Part shown: piece after piece, positions 1 to 6,786 of the stretch
How positions within the stretch are numbered: the first letter of the stretch is position 1
How the letters are laid out: the number at the start of each line of letters is the position of its first letter
Origin: an uncultured Bacillota bacterium
GTDB taxonomy: Bacteria > Bacillota > Dehalobacteriia > UBA4068
Direction: 5' to 3'
Length of the DNA: 29,446 bases
NCBI GenBank assembly: GCA_934427095.1
Contig: CAKRYM010000002.1
Span: 1-29,446 of the forward strand
Translations under genes and position numbers: made by a program
Notes under the pieces: generated by a model
The model's input: the letters and a program-made list of their open reading frames with translations, nothing else
Database searches by the model: none
What the model was told of the DNA's origin: nothing

Positions 1-147
1 CTTTTAGACGGCAGAAGCCGCACCTTGGAAGAAGTGGGGCAGAATTTCGGCGTCACCAGGGAGCGTATCCGTCAGATCGAAGCCAAGGCTTTGCGGAAAT
101 TGCGCCATCCCAGCCGCAGCAAAAAGCTAAAGGATTATTTGGATTAA
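1..147 (+). CDS. rpoD: RNA polymerase sigma factor RpoD, C-terminal fragment
   Basis: The window opens inside this gene; 48 codons and the stop are visible. The peptide is the end of sigma-70 region 4.2: a helix-turn-helix in which LEEVGQNFGVTRERIRQIEA reads the -35 promoter element, followed by the usual KALRKLRHPSRSKKLKDYL tail. This tail matches primary (housekeeping) sigma factors rather than ECF or sporulation sigmas, as known for the family. The gene ends 145-147 and is followed by a hairpin terminator shared with the convergent amidohydrolase gene. The start and upstream neighbour (often dnaG) are outside the window. Confidence 0.93.
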   Translation, partial: LLDGRSRTLEEVGQNFGVTRERIRQIEAKALRKLRHPSRSKKLKDYLD

Positions 148-162
148 CCGAAAAACCAAAAA

Positions 163-195
163 AGAAAAGACACAGGGTTTTCCCTGTGTCTTTTT
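163..195. terminator. Bidirectional hairpin terminator between rpoD and the amidohydrolase gene
   Basis: The stem GACACAGGG / CCCTGTGTC has a short T loop. A T-run follows it on the plus strand and an A-rich run precedes it, so it can stop transcription from both convergent genes. Confidence 0.85.
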
Positions 196-215
196 GTTTG
201 GCTTAGCTGGGATGG

Positions 216-1391
216 CTATTTTTTCTCCCAAGCTTTGGCGATTTCCCGCCATTCTTTTTCGGAGGTCGCCGGGGCATTATTCTTGCAGCCCTCAAACTGG
301 AGATAAGGCGGGGTCCAGGCGCCTCTTTCCTGTAAGCGGCGGATATTGCCCCGATAAATCTCGTCCACTTCCGAATGATGCTTAGGCATGTCGTTTAGCC
401 AGAGATTCTTGGGATGAATGGGCTCGTCATACATATGGCGGAAGAGCTCGGTACGAAGATCCTTCATCCAATTGGAATTCAGATTCATGGCTCTAAACTG
501 CCTAAGCTGCTCAATATCAATCATCGCCGCCACAATGGCATTATTGCCCGAAGCGTTATAAGAGATGATATTCCCCAAATAATCGCAAATATGGGAATTG
601 CCGCCCCCCACGTCAAAGGGATGCTCCATCTCCGGCGTCACATACACGGGCCCCACATTGGGGCAAACCATGTAGAGGGAGTTGAACTGGGCATGGCCCT
701 GATTCTGTATCATCCAGCCGCCGCCCCCAGGATAGCCGGAACCAGTCATGGGCATGGCCTCGCTGGGGCGATACACCACTTCCGCGCCATTAAAGGCCAA
801 AGCCCGCACCGCTTCCGGATATTCCCCGTCGCTACAGCAAATGGTGCCGATATTGCCAATTTCTTCCGAACGGTAAACCGGGTAAAAAGCGTCGATGCCG
901 TCCCCGAACAGCTCCACCCAGCGGTCGTACACGTCATGGGGCGTGCAGGAACGTTCCCGGCACCAGATATGGTTTTTAGCGGCTTTATGCACCACTTTCC
1001 CTTCTGGGCTAATGATGAACATGGTGTTGAAATAGCGATCCTCTATCACTTCCGGCCAGCGGGCTTTGCACTGGACAATGATATGGGTCTTAAACTGTTT
1101 GGCCAATGCACCCAGGCGTTCTGTTTCTGGGCCGGGGATGTCGATAAACATTTCATCGGCGCAAAGCTTATGGGGCAAATCAAAGACCTCGTCCGTGAAG
1201 CCGGTCAGGGCTCCTTCTGCCAAAGCGATCAGCTTCACGGGGAAATTGATATCCACCGTGGAAACTGCCCCTTGAATCATATATTCGATATTATCCAGAT
1301 TGCGCTGAATATCCGCCCGTTTGCTGATCCCATAAGACACTGAGGAAATGCCCACAGCCAAATAGGGGGCAATGGGTTTTCTTTCTGTCAT
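216..1391 (-). CDS. Nitrilase-superfamily carbon-nitrogen hydrolase (amidase-like)
   Basis: A 391-residue cytoplasmic enzyme of the CN-hydrolase superfamily, which cleaves amide or nitrile C-N bonds through a Glu-Lys-Cys triad. Visible candidates are Glu59 in LAEGALTG, Lys139 in KAAKNHIW and the nucleophile Cys185 in ICCSDGEYPE. It is longer than minimal family members (about 260-280 residues), with a C-terminal extension from about residue 300 whose role I do not recognise. The start at 1391 is chosen because AAAGGAGG lies 7 bases upstream; an in-frame upstream ATG at 1412 sits ahead of that site. The gene lies downstream of an APC permease on the same strand, so the permease may import the compound this enzyme hydrolyses. 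The substrate cannot be named. A terminator-like hairpin and a 13-bp hairpin lie in the gap to the permease. Confidence 0.85.
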   Translation of the reverse strand: MTERKPIAPYLAVGISSVSYGISKRADIQRNLDNIEYMIQGAVSTVDINFPVKLIALAEGALTGFTDEVFDLPHKLCADEMFIDIPGPETERLGALAKQFKTHIIVQCKARWPEVIEDRYFNTMFIISPEGKVVHKAAKNHIWCRERSCTPHDVYDRWVELFGDGIDAFYPVYRSEEIGNIGTICCSDGEYPEAVRALAFNGAEVVYRPSEAMPMTGSGYPGGGGWMIQNQGHAQFNSLYMVCPNVGPVYVTPEMEHPFDVGGGNSHICDYLGNIISYNASGNNAIVAAMIDIEQLRQFRAMNLNSNWMKDLRTELFRHMYDEPIHPKNLWLNDMPKHHSEVDEIYRGNIRRLQERGAWTPPYLQFEGCKNNAPATSEKEWREIAKAWEKK

Positions 1392-1423
1392 AAGCGAACC
1401 TCCTTTACGCATGGTTTATCCTA

Positions 1424-1460
1424 TGCTTGGGCTTGGGTGGGATTCCCCCCAAGCCCAAGC
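1424..1460 (-). promoter_or_regulatory. Perfect 13-bp hairpin in the leader of the amidohydrolase gene
   Basis: GCTTGGGCTTGGG (1424-1436) pairs perfectly with CCCAAGCCCAAGC (1448-1460) around an 11-base loop. Reading the minus strand, it ends about 20 bases before the ribosome binding site of the amidohydrolase and has no T-run, so it is not a typical terminator. It may protect the 5' end of a processed mRNA, or be a regulatory structure. Confidence 0.6.
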
Positions 1461-1480
1461 CAAAAAGAGCGGGTTTTCCA

Positions 1481-1527
1481 GGAAAGGAAAACCTGCCGCC
1501 GTAGCAAAGACGGCAGGCTTTTTCTTT
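1481..1527 (-). terminator. Terminator-like hairpin after the APC permease
   Basis: CCTGCCG (1492-1498) pairs with CGGCAGG (1511-1517). On the minus strand it is followed by TTTTCCTTTCC, a broken T-run, so termination may be partial and allow some read-through into the amidohydrolase gene. Confidence 0.6.
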
Positions 1528-1540
1528 ATGCGGTATTGCC

Positions 1541-2899
1541 CTATTGCTCATGGGCGATTTCTTCTGCGGAAGCAGAGGTGAAGCCTTCAATGGGCCGTTT
1601 GAAGCCTCGGCTCCAAATCAGCAAATAGATAATGCCCAAAGCCAGCCAAGAGAAACCGATCAATTTGGCGTTGGCGCTCAGATTCAACCAAAGCAGCACG
1701 CAAATGAGGAAACCGACCCCAGGCATAACCAGGTATTTTAGGATATCCCCAAAGCTTTTCTGCCGTTTCTGTTTAAAGAAGAAATAGATCACGCAGCCCA
1801 AATTCACCATGACAAAAGCGAACAAGCCGCCGAAATTGATGATGGGAATCACGTCCCCTAAGGTCATATTGCTGAACACCAAATACACCACGGTGAGCAT
1901 GAGCACGTTCCAGACCGGCACGCCTTTTTTATTGGCATAGCCAAAGACCTTTTTGGGCAGGACGCCGTCACGGCCCATACCATAAAGGACACGGGTGGCG
2001 CCGGCAATCATATCCAAGGAAAAGGCGAAGCTGCAAACCACCAGCGCAATGCTGATTAGGGTCACCATGAGATTGCCGCCGGCTGCAAAGGCCACGTCCA
2101 CGAAAGCCGCGTCCGGGTCTGGGAAAGCGGTGTAATCCGGGTAAACGCATTGGCCGATAAAGGCCGTTACCGCAAAGATCGCCGCCATGACCAGGCAGGA
2201 AATAATGGTGGAGCGAGGCAGAGTCCACTGGGGCCGTTTGATTTCTTCCGCCAAGGTGGTGATGGTATCAAAACCCAGGAAGGAGAAACAAGCCACGGCA
2301 GTACCGGCAATGATTAAAGCCGGGTCAAAGGTTTCCGGATTAATCAGGGCTTTGCTGGTAATGCCCCAGCCCACACCGGAACCAGCGGCGCCAAAGGCAG
2401 CCACGATGAAATAGACGATCACCGCAAAGCCGAAAATGGTGATAATATTATTTACACTGGCAATGCTTTGAATCCCCAACAGATTAATGATACAAATCAG
2501 GATAATAGAAACGATTAATACCGTAGTATAATCCCAGCTGGGGAAAAGCTGGCAAGCGTAAATGGCCAGCATAATGTAATTCATCAACGGGAACAGGATG
2601 TAGTCCAGCAAAATGGCCCAGCCCGTCACAAAGCCCACATAAGGATGGACGCCGCTGCCCACAAAGGTGTAGGACGAACCGGCCCGGGGGAATTCCGCCC
2701 CCATGACACCGAAGCTCCAGGCCGTAAAGGTCATAGGAATGGCAGCCAAAAGATAGCACAAAGCCATATGTCCAGCGGAAAGAGGCATCACCGTGCCCCA
2801 AACCCCAGCCGGGGCAATGGGGAACATGACCCCTAACCCAAAGAGGATACAGGTTAGCAAACCGATTTTTCTTTTCGTTAATCCTTGTTGTTCAACCAT
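1541..2899 (-). CDS. APC-superfamily amino acid / amine permease
   Basis: A 452-residue integral membrane protein with about 12 hydrophobic segments. The N-terminal part carries the family pattern: glycine-rich first helix (LFGLGVMFPIAPAGVWG), then GAEFPRAGSSYTFVGSGVHPYVGFVTGW, which corresponds to the P-R-x-G-G/S-x-Y and GF-x-x-GW motifs of APC transporters. These secondary transporters move amino acids or amines with protons or by exchange. AAGGAGG sits 7 bases before the ATG. The promoter upstream has the geometry of a MerR-activated promoter, and a MerR regulator is encoded just upstream on the same strand. Together with the downstream amidohydrolase this suggests an inducible uptake-and-hydrolysis unit for a nitrogenous compound. 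The substrate is not deducible. Confidence 0.88.
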   Translation of the reverse strand: MVEQQGLTKRKIGLLTCILFGLGVMFPIAPAGVWGTVMPLSAGHMALCYLLAAIPMTFTAWSFGVMGAEFPRAGSSYTFVGSGVHPYVGFVTGWAILLDYILFPLMNYIMLAIYACQLFPSWDYTTVLIVSIILICIINLLGIQSIASVNNIITIFGFAVIVYFIVAAFGAAGSGVGWGITSKALINPETFDPALIIAGTAVACFSFLGFDTITTLAEEIKRPQWTLPRSTIISCLVMAAIFAVTAFIGQCVYPDYTAFPDPDAAFVDVAFAAGGNLMVTLISIALVVCSFAFSLDMIAGATRVLYGMGRDGVLPKKVFGYANKKGVPVWNVLMLTVVYLVFSNMTLGDVIPIINFGGLFAFVMVNLGCVIYFFFKQKRQKSFGDILKYLVMPGVGFLICVLLWLNLSANAKLIGFSWLALGIIYLLIWSRGFKRPIEGFTSASAEEIAHEQ

Positions 2900-2977
2900 C
2901 GTTTACCTCCTTTTCTTTTCCTTTCCTGGGGGAGGGAAAAGCTTGCTTTTCACCTCAAAAACACGCTTCTTTCATTT

Positions 2978-3008
2978 AGCATACACCTTCCAGTAAGGGC
3001 AGGGTCAA
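2978..3008 (-). promoter_or_regulatory. MerR-type promoter with 19-bp spacer for the permease
   Basis: On the minus strand TTGACC (3008-3003) and TATGCT (2983-2978) are separated by 19 bp, longer than the normal 17. The spacer contains the dyad CCTT-N5-AAGG, as in operators of BmrR/SoxR-type MerR regulators, which untwist overlong promoters. Confidence 0.72.
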
Positions 3009-3030
3009 TGGAGAGGCCAAGTTTTTTGGC

Positions 3031-3069
3031 AAAAAAAAGAAAAAGCCCTTCCCTGGGGCAAGGGAAGGG
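3031..3069 (-). terminator. Terminator of the MerR gene
   Basis: On the minus strand CCCTTCCCT and AGGGAAGGG form a strong stem followed by TTTTTCTTTTTTTT. It separates the MerR transcript from the permease promoter immediately downstream. Confidence 0.92.
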
Positions 3070-3927
3070 TTAAGTGGTTTTGGCAAGGGGGAAACATATC
3101 CTGGTCACATACAAGGTTTCGTCTGTGGTAAAGCCCGGGTCCAGCAAATACATTTCCATAGGCGGCCCGGCGATTTGATAAGGGCTGGCTTCTATCCATT
3201 CCAAGAGCAGCAAATAGGCCCGGTAGGCATAGGAATAATGGCCCACATGGATGGTGGAGGCGCAAAGACAAGGGGGAAGCTGTTTCACTTCCGCAAACCG
3301 TTGGCCCTTGGGCAAAGAAACCGGCAGGCAGAGCTCCAAATCCCCTCTTTCCTCTGTAAACTGCCTGGCATAACCATCATGAAAAACGCCCAGCATAGGG
3401 CCGGTAGCAAAGAGGCCGTACTGCCGGCGCAGGGTTTGCAATTCCGCGGCCCGTTCGCTGAACAATTGGGCGGCGTTAATGGGGCTTTCGTAGCGGGTAA
3501 ACAGCACTTGTGTACTAGGGAAATCGAAAAGCTCCACCTGATAAGCGGGGGCTGGCTGGCTTTCTTCTCGCTCCAGTTTTTGGCTGGCCGCAGCCAAACG
3601 GCGCAGGGCGAAACGAACCGAAGCCAGGCGCCGGTTTAAGGCATCCGCTTCTTCCTGCAAGGCTTTGGCCTTTTGCTGCAATTGTTCCGTCAAATAATGA
3701 TGGTCTTGTTTCACCAACACGCTTTGAATTTCTTTTAAGCACAGGCCAAAATCCTGCAATTCCTTAATCAAATAGCACTGCAAGAGCTGCTTTTCCGAAT
3801 AAAACCGGTAACCGTTGGCCGCGTTACGGATTTCCGGCTGCAAAAGCTGTTCCTGTTCATAATAGCGCAAGGTCTTAGGAGAAAGCCCGGTCAACCTGGC
3901 CAATTCCCCAATGCTATACATGGACAT
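3070..3927 (-). CDS. MerR-family transcriptional regulator with effector-binding domain
   Basis: A 285-residue one-component regulator. Residues 4-70 form a typical MerR winged helix-turn-helix (YSIGELARLTGLSPKTLRYY, then NGYRFYSEKQLLQ). A coiled coil (about 80-125) gives dimerisation. The remaining part resembles the GyrI/BmrR-like effector-binding fold, including EVKQLPPCLCASTIHVGHY and a final QIAGPPMEMYLLDPG. Such proteins bind small, often cationic or hydrophobic, molecules and activate promoters with 19-20 bp spacers. Exactly such a promoter lies in front of the downstream permease gene, so I infer it controls the permease and amidohydrolase. AAGGAGGGG precedes the chosen ATG (3927); a second ATG two codons on is also possible. 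The ligand is unknown. Confidence 0.88.
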   Translation of the reverse strand: MSMYSIGELARLTGLSPKTLRYYEQEQLLQPEIRNAANGYRFYSEKQLLQCYLIKELQDFGLCLKEIQSVLVKQDHHYLTEQLQQKAKALQEEADALNRRLASVRFALRRLAAASQKLEREESQPAPAYQVELFDFPSTQVLFTRYESPINAAQLFSERAAELQTLRRQYGLFATGPMLGVFHDGYARQFTEERGDLELCLPVSLPKGQRFAEVKQLPPCLCASTIHVGHYSYAYRAYLLLLEWIEASPYQIAGPPMEMYLLDPGFTTDETLYVTRICFPLAKTT

Positions 3928-3940
3928 CTTTACCCCTCCT

Positions 3941-3968
3941 TTTTGCTATGGCCATACGCTTAGCAAAA
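3941..3968 (-). promoter_or_regulatory. Inverted repeat directly upstream of the MerR ribosome binding site
   Basis: TTTTGCTA (3941-3948) and TAGCAAAA (3961-3968) are perfect 8-bp arms with a 12-base loop. The structure abuts the AGGAGG of the MerR gene, so it may be an operator or a translational hairpin. Confidence 0.45.
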
Positions 3969-4078
3969 CAAGGTTTTTTAATGGAAAGTTTTGCCAAAAC
4001 ATTCCTGTTGTATAAATTTTTCCTTCCGGGCGCACAATAAGGGTGTCACGTCAAGGACAAAAACAGGAGGAAAATATC

Positions 4079-4195
4079 ATGACGGAACACAATAAGCAGC
4101 AGAACAACAACGCCGAACAGAGCCAGCAGAACAGCACCGCTGGTGGTCAGCAGAACAAAGGCCACAATAAGGGCCAGCAGAACAACTGCAAATAA
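4079..4195 (+). CDS. Small Gln/Asn-rich peptide (38 aa), unrecognised
   Basis: A 38-codon gene begins at 4079 with a textbook AGGAGG (4065-4070) 8 bases ahead, and is followed by a strong terminator at 4241-4282, so it appears to be a free-standing transcription unit. The peptide is hydrophilic, rich in Gln, Asn and Lys, without a signal sequence or membrane helix. It contains four QQN units, each encoded by the same ten bases (CAGCAGAACA at 4097, 4124, 4148 and 4175), spaced 24-27 bases apart, and ends NNCK with a single cysteine. I do not recognise a family. The composition is loosely like gamma-type small acid-soluble spore proteins, but the defining repeats of those are absent. A low-complexity spurious reading frame is less likely given the ribosome binding site and terminator. 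Confidence 0.68.
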   Translation: MTEHNKQQNNNAEQSQQNSTAGGQQNKGHNKGQQNNCK

Positions 4196-4240
4196 GGCAG
4201 ATTCCCTCTGCTGCACCGGGGTTTCCCCGGGAAAAGGAGC

Positions 4241-4282
4241 ACAGGCGCAAGCTCAATTGAGCTTACGCCTGTTTTCTTTTTC
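4241..4282. terminator. Terminator after the Gln/Asn-rich peptide gene
   Basis: ACAGGCG and CGCCTGT enclose the palindrome AAGCTCAATTGAGCTT, giving a very long stem followed by TTTTCTTTTTC on the plus strand. The convergent rdgB gene ends at 4296, and the stem may also serve it. A second small hairpin, CCGGGG/CCCCGG, lies at 4216-4230. Confidence 0.88.
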
Positions 4283-4295
4283 TTATGCACAAAAA

Positions 4296-4958
4296 TTAGC
4301 AGCAGCAACCGTTCTGGGCTTCGCAAGCAGAGAGGGATTCCGGCAAGGGCTGGGACAAAACTTTGGCCATTTCCCGCATGGCTTTGCCCCGATGGGAAAG
4401 AGCATTCTTTTCCTGCATGGAAATTTCCGCCATGGTTTTTCCCTGTTCTGGCAAATAAAACAAATTATCATAGCCAAAGCCGTTTTCGCCTTTTTCTGCC
4501 AAAGCGATAACCCCTTGGCAATCTCCCTGGCGCAAAATCATCCCATAGGAGCCGTCCCGCTGGGGATAAACCAGCACTGCGCAGCAGACGAAAGCCGCCT
4601 GCCGTTTATCCATGGGCACATGGGCCAAAGCCGCTAAAAGCTTGTCCCGATTGGCTTTGTCGTCCTGTTCCTCCCCGGCGTAACGGGCGGAATGGACCCC
4701 AGGGTCGCCCCCTAAGGCGTCCACGGTTAAGCCGCTATCATCCGCCAAGCAGGGCAAACCGCTCATTTCGCAAGCAGCCATGGCTTTGATATAGGCATTG
4801 GCCCCAAAGGTAGAGCCCGTTTCCTCTGGCGCCACATAATCGGGATAATCCGCCAAAGAAACCAGCTGTATGTTTAAGCCAGCCTGAGCGAAGATTTCTG
4901 CAATTTCTACCAGTTTTCCCTGATTGCCTGTGGCCACCAGCAATTTATCAATCATCAT
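4296..4958 (-). CDS. rdgB: XTP/dITP pyrophosphatase (RdgB/HAM1 family)
   Basis: A 220-residue house-cleaning enzyme that hydrolyses non-canonical purine triphosphates (dITP, XTP) to monophosphates. Family signatures are visible: LLVATGNQGKLVEI at the N-terminus (substrate-binding SxNxxK-like), EETGSTFGANAYIKA, LADDSGLTVDALGG with the catalytic acidic residues, GVHSARYAG, and GFGYDNLFYLPE with SHRGKA near the end. I place the start at 4958, because GAGAGG lies 7 bases upstream; an earlier ATG at 4973 overlaps the stop of the transketolase C gene as ATGA and could allow coupled translation. The C-terminus extends beyond the usual end and finishes with GCCC, three consecutive cysteines, which I have not seen as a family feature. 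Last gene of the secA-prfB-tkt block. Confidence 0.92.
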   Translation of the reverse strand: MMIDKLLVATGNQGKLVEIAEIFAQAGLNIQLVSLADYPDYVAPEETGSTFGANAYIKAMAACEMSGLPCLADDSGLTVDALGGDPGVHSARYAGEEQDDKANRDKLLAALAHVPMDKRQAAFVCCAVLVYPQRDGSYGMILRQGDCQGVIALAEKGENGFGYDNLFYLPEQGKTMAEISMQEKNALSHRGKAMREMAKVLSQPLPESLSACEAQNGCCC

Positions 4959-4969
4959 TGGATTGCCTC

Positions 4970-5917
4970 TCATTTCTTTTTGGCTAAGACAACCTTGGCC
5001 TTATTGGCAATGCTCTGGCTGTCCAAGCCGTAATATTCTAGCAAAGCAGCAGGGGAGCCGCTCTGCCCAAAGGTATCCATAATGCCTACGCGCTGGAAGG
5101 GAATACCCAAGCCTCCTTCGGCCAAGGTTTCCGCCACAGCGGAGCCTAAGCCGCCCAGAATGCTGTGTTCCTCCACGGACAAGGCTGCGCCGCAGCTGGA
5201 AGCCATGTCCAGCGTAAGCTCCGTATCAAAGGGTTTAATGGTATGCATGTCCACTACCGCAGCCTTAATCCCTTCTTTGGCCAAAAGGTCAGAAGCAGCG
5301 AGGCAAGGCGCCACCATCATGCCGCAGGCAAAGAGCACGATATCCGAACCGCTGCGCAGGAGATTACCCTTGCCCATACGGAACTGTTGTTCTGGTTCGT
5401 AAATGGGGTCCGCGGCCAAGCGGCCCAAACGGATATACACCGGGCCAACATAATCCGCGGCCCAGCGAATGGCCCATTCCGTGGCCACGCCGTCTGCTGG
5501 GCAAAGGACAGTCATATGGGGCAAAGTGCGCATTAAGGAAATATCCTCAATGGCCTGATGGCTACCGCCATCCTCCCCCACGGTAATGCCCGCATGGGTA
5601 GCGGCGATTTTCACATTCAAATTCCCATGGCAAACGGTATTGCGGATTTGCTCAAAGGCACGTCCTGCCGCAAACACCGCAAAGGTGCTGGCAAAGGGGA
5701 TTTTCCCGCAAGTGGACATCCCGGCTGCCACGTCAATCATATCCGATTCGGCAATGCCGCAATTGGTAAAGCGTTCCGGCGCCACGGAGGCAAATTTCTG
5801 GGTTTGGGTGGAGCCGGAAAGGTCAGCGTCCAGTACCACAATTTGTTCATTTTCCTGGGCTAAGCTGGCTAAGGTTAAGCCGTAAGCTTCCCGGGTGGCC
5901 ATTTTTTTCTTTTCCAT
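4970..5917 (-). CDS. Transketolase, C-terminal subunit
   Basis: A 315-residue protein corresponding to the pyrimidine-binding and C-terminal domains of transketolase. Motifs: VVLDADLSGST near residue 30, GIAESDMIDVAAGM with the glutamate that activates thiamine diphosphate, and THAGITVGEDGGSHQAIEDISLMR. With the N-terminal subunit encoded 3 bases upstream it forms the two-chain transketolase common in Bacillota and Archaea, which moves two-carbon ketol units in the non-oxidative pentose phosphate pathway. GGAGGG lies 7 bases before the ATG at 5917. Its TGA overlaps a possible start of rdgB. A DXP synthase-like role is less likely because the split arrangement and length match transketolase. 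Confidence 0.92.
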   Translation of the reverse strand: MEKKKMATREAYGLTLASLAQENEQIVVLDADLSGSTQTQKFASVAPERFTNCGIAESDMIDVAAGMSTCGKIPFASTFAVFAAGRAFEQIRNTVCHGNLNVKIAATHAGITVGEDGGSHQAIEDISLMRTLPHMTVLCPADGVATEWAIRWAADYVGPVYIRLGRLAADPIYEPEQQFRMGKGNLLRSGSDIVLFACGMMVAPCLAASDLLAKEGIKAAVVDMHTIKPFDTELTLDMASSCGAALSVEEHSILGGLGSAVAETLAEGGLGIPFQRVGIMDTFGQSGSPAALLEYYGLDSQSIANKAKVVLAKKK

Positions 5918-5920
5918 GGG

Positions 5921-6724
5921 TTAACCCTCCAATTCCGCCAAAGCCTGGGCTGCCTGCTCTGCGCTAGGGGCTTTCCCATGCCAACCGACCTGATTTTCCA
6001 TGAAGCTAACGCCTTTGCCCTTAACGGTTTCCGCCAAGATCAAGCTAGGTTTCCCAGGGGTGGCTTTGGCTTCTTGAATCGCATGTTTGATGGCCTGATG
6101 ATCATGACCGTCAATTTCCAAAACCTGCCAACCAAAAGCCCGCCATTTGTCCGCCAAGGGGGCGTTGTTCATGACTTTTTCCACGGGGCCATCGATTTGC
6201 AAATGATTATGATCCAAAAAGGCGATCAAATGATCCAGATGATAATGGGCGGCGAACATGGCCGCTTCCCAAATCTGGCCTTCTTGCTGCTCCCCGTCGC
6301 CCATCAAGGCGTAAACCCAATAGTCCGCCTGATCCATTTGGCCCGCTCTCGCCATGCCGCAAGCAATGGACAAGCCCTGGCCCAGGGAGCCGGTGCTCAT
6401 ATCCACCCCATTCACCCGGTTCATATCCGGATGGCCCTGCAAGGGGCTGCCCAGCTTCCGCAAATCTTTCAGCTGGCTCACAGGGAAATAGCCTTTTAAG
6501 GCCAAGGCCGCGTAAAGGGCCGGGGCCGCGTGACCTTTGCTCAAGACAAAGCGGTCCCGTTTCGGGTCCTTGGGGTTTTGGGGATCAATGTTCATCGCTT
6601 CCCCGTACAACACCGCCAAAATATCCGCAGCAGACAAAGAGCCGCCCGGATGGCCGCTGCCTGAACTGGCCAGCATTTCGATGATTTCCCGCCGCATCTG
6701 GCGGGCCAAAGCCACTGTATCCAT
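5921..6724 (-). CDS. Transketolase, N-terminal subunit
   Basis: A 267-residue thiamine-diphosphate-binding half of transketolase. Motifs in order: SSGSGHPGGSLSAADILAVLY near residue 20, LSKGHAAPALYAALA, TGSLGQGLSIACGMA, and the ThDP/metal motif GDGEQQEGQIWEAAMFAAHY followed by the asparagine in LDHNHLQIDG. AAGGAGG precedes the ATG, and a small hairpin (GCCCGAAGCGGGC at about 6747-6759) sits directly upstream of that site. The gene lies 62 bases after prfB and 3 bases before the C-subunit gene, so it is probably cotranscribed with both. Confidence 0.93.
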   Translation of the reverse strand: MDTVALARQMRREIIEMLASSGSGHPGGSLSAADILAVLYGEAMNIDPQNPKDPKRDRFVLSKGHAAPALYAALALKGYFPVSQLKDLRKLGSPLQGHPDMNRVNGVDMSTGSLGQGLSIACGMARAGQMDQADYWVYALMGDGEQQEGQIWEAAMFAAHYHLDHLIAFLDHNHLQIDGPVEKVMNNAPLADKWRAFGWQVLEIDGHDHQAIKHAIQEAKATPGKPSLILAETVKGKGVSFMENQVGWHGKAPSAEQAAQALAELEG

Positions 6725-6786
6725 GATGACAAATCCTCCTTCGCCCGAAGCGGGCGTTTATCCCAGACGCTGAACCGCGCCGTGGT

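Noticed and set aside
414..1343. Long open frame on the plus strand opposite the amidohydrolase
   Set aside because: It mirrors a clear enzyme gene, has no ribosome site, and its translation has no recognisable motif.
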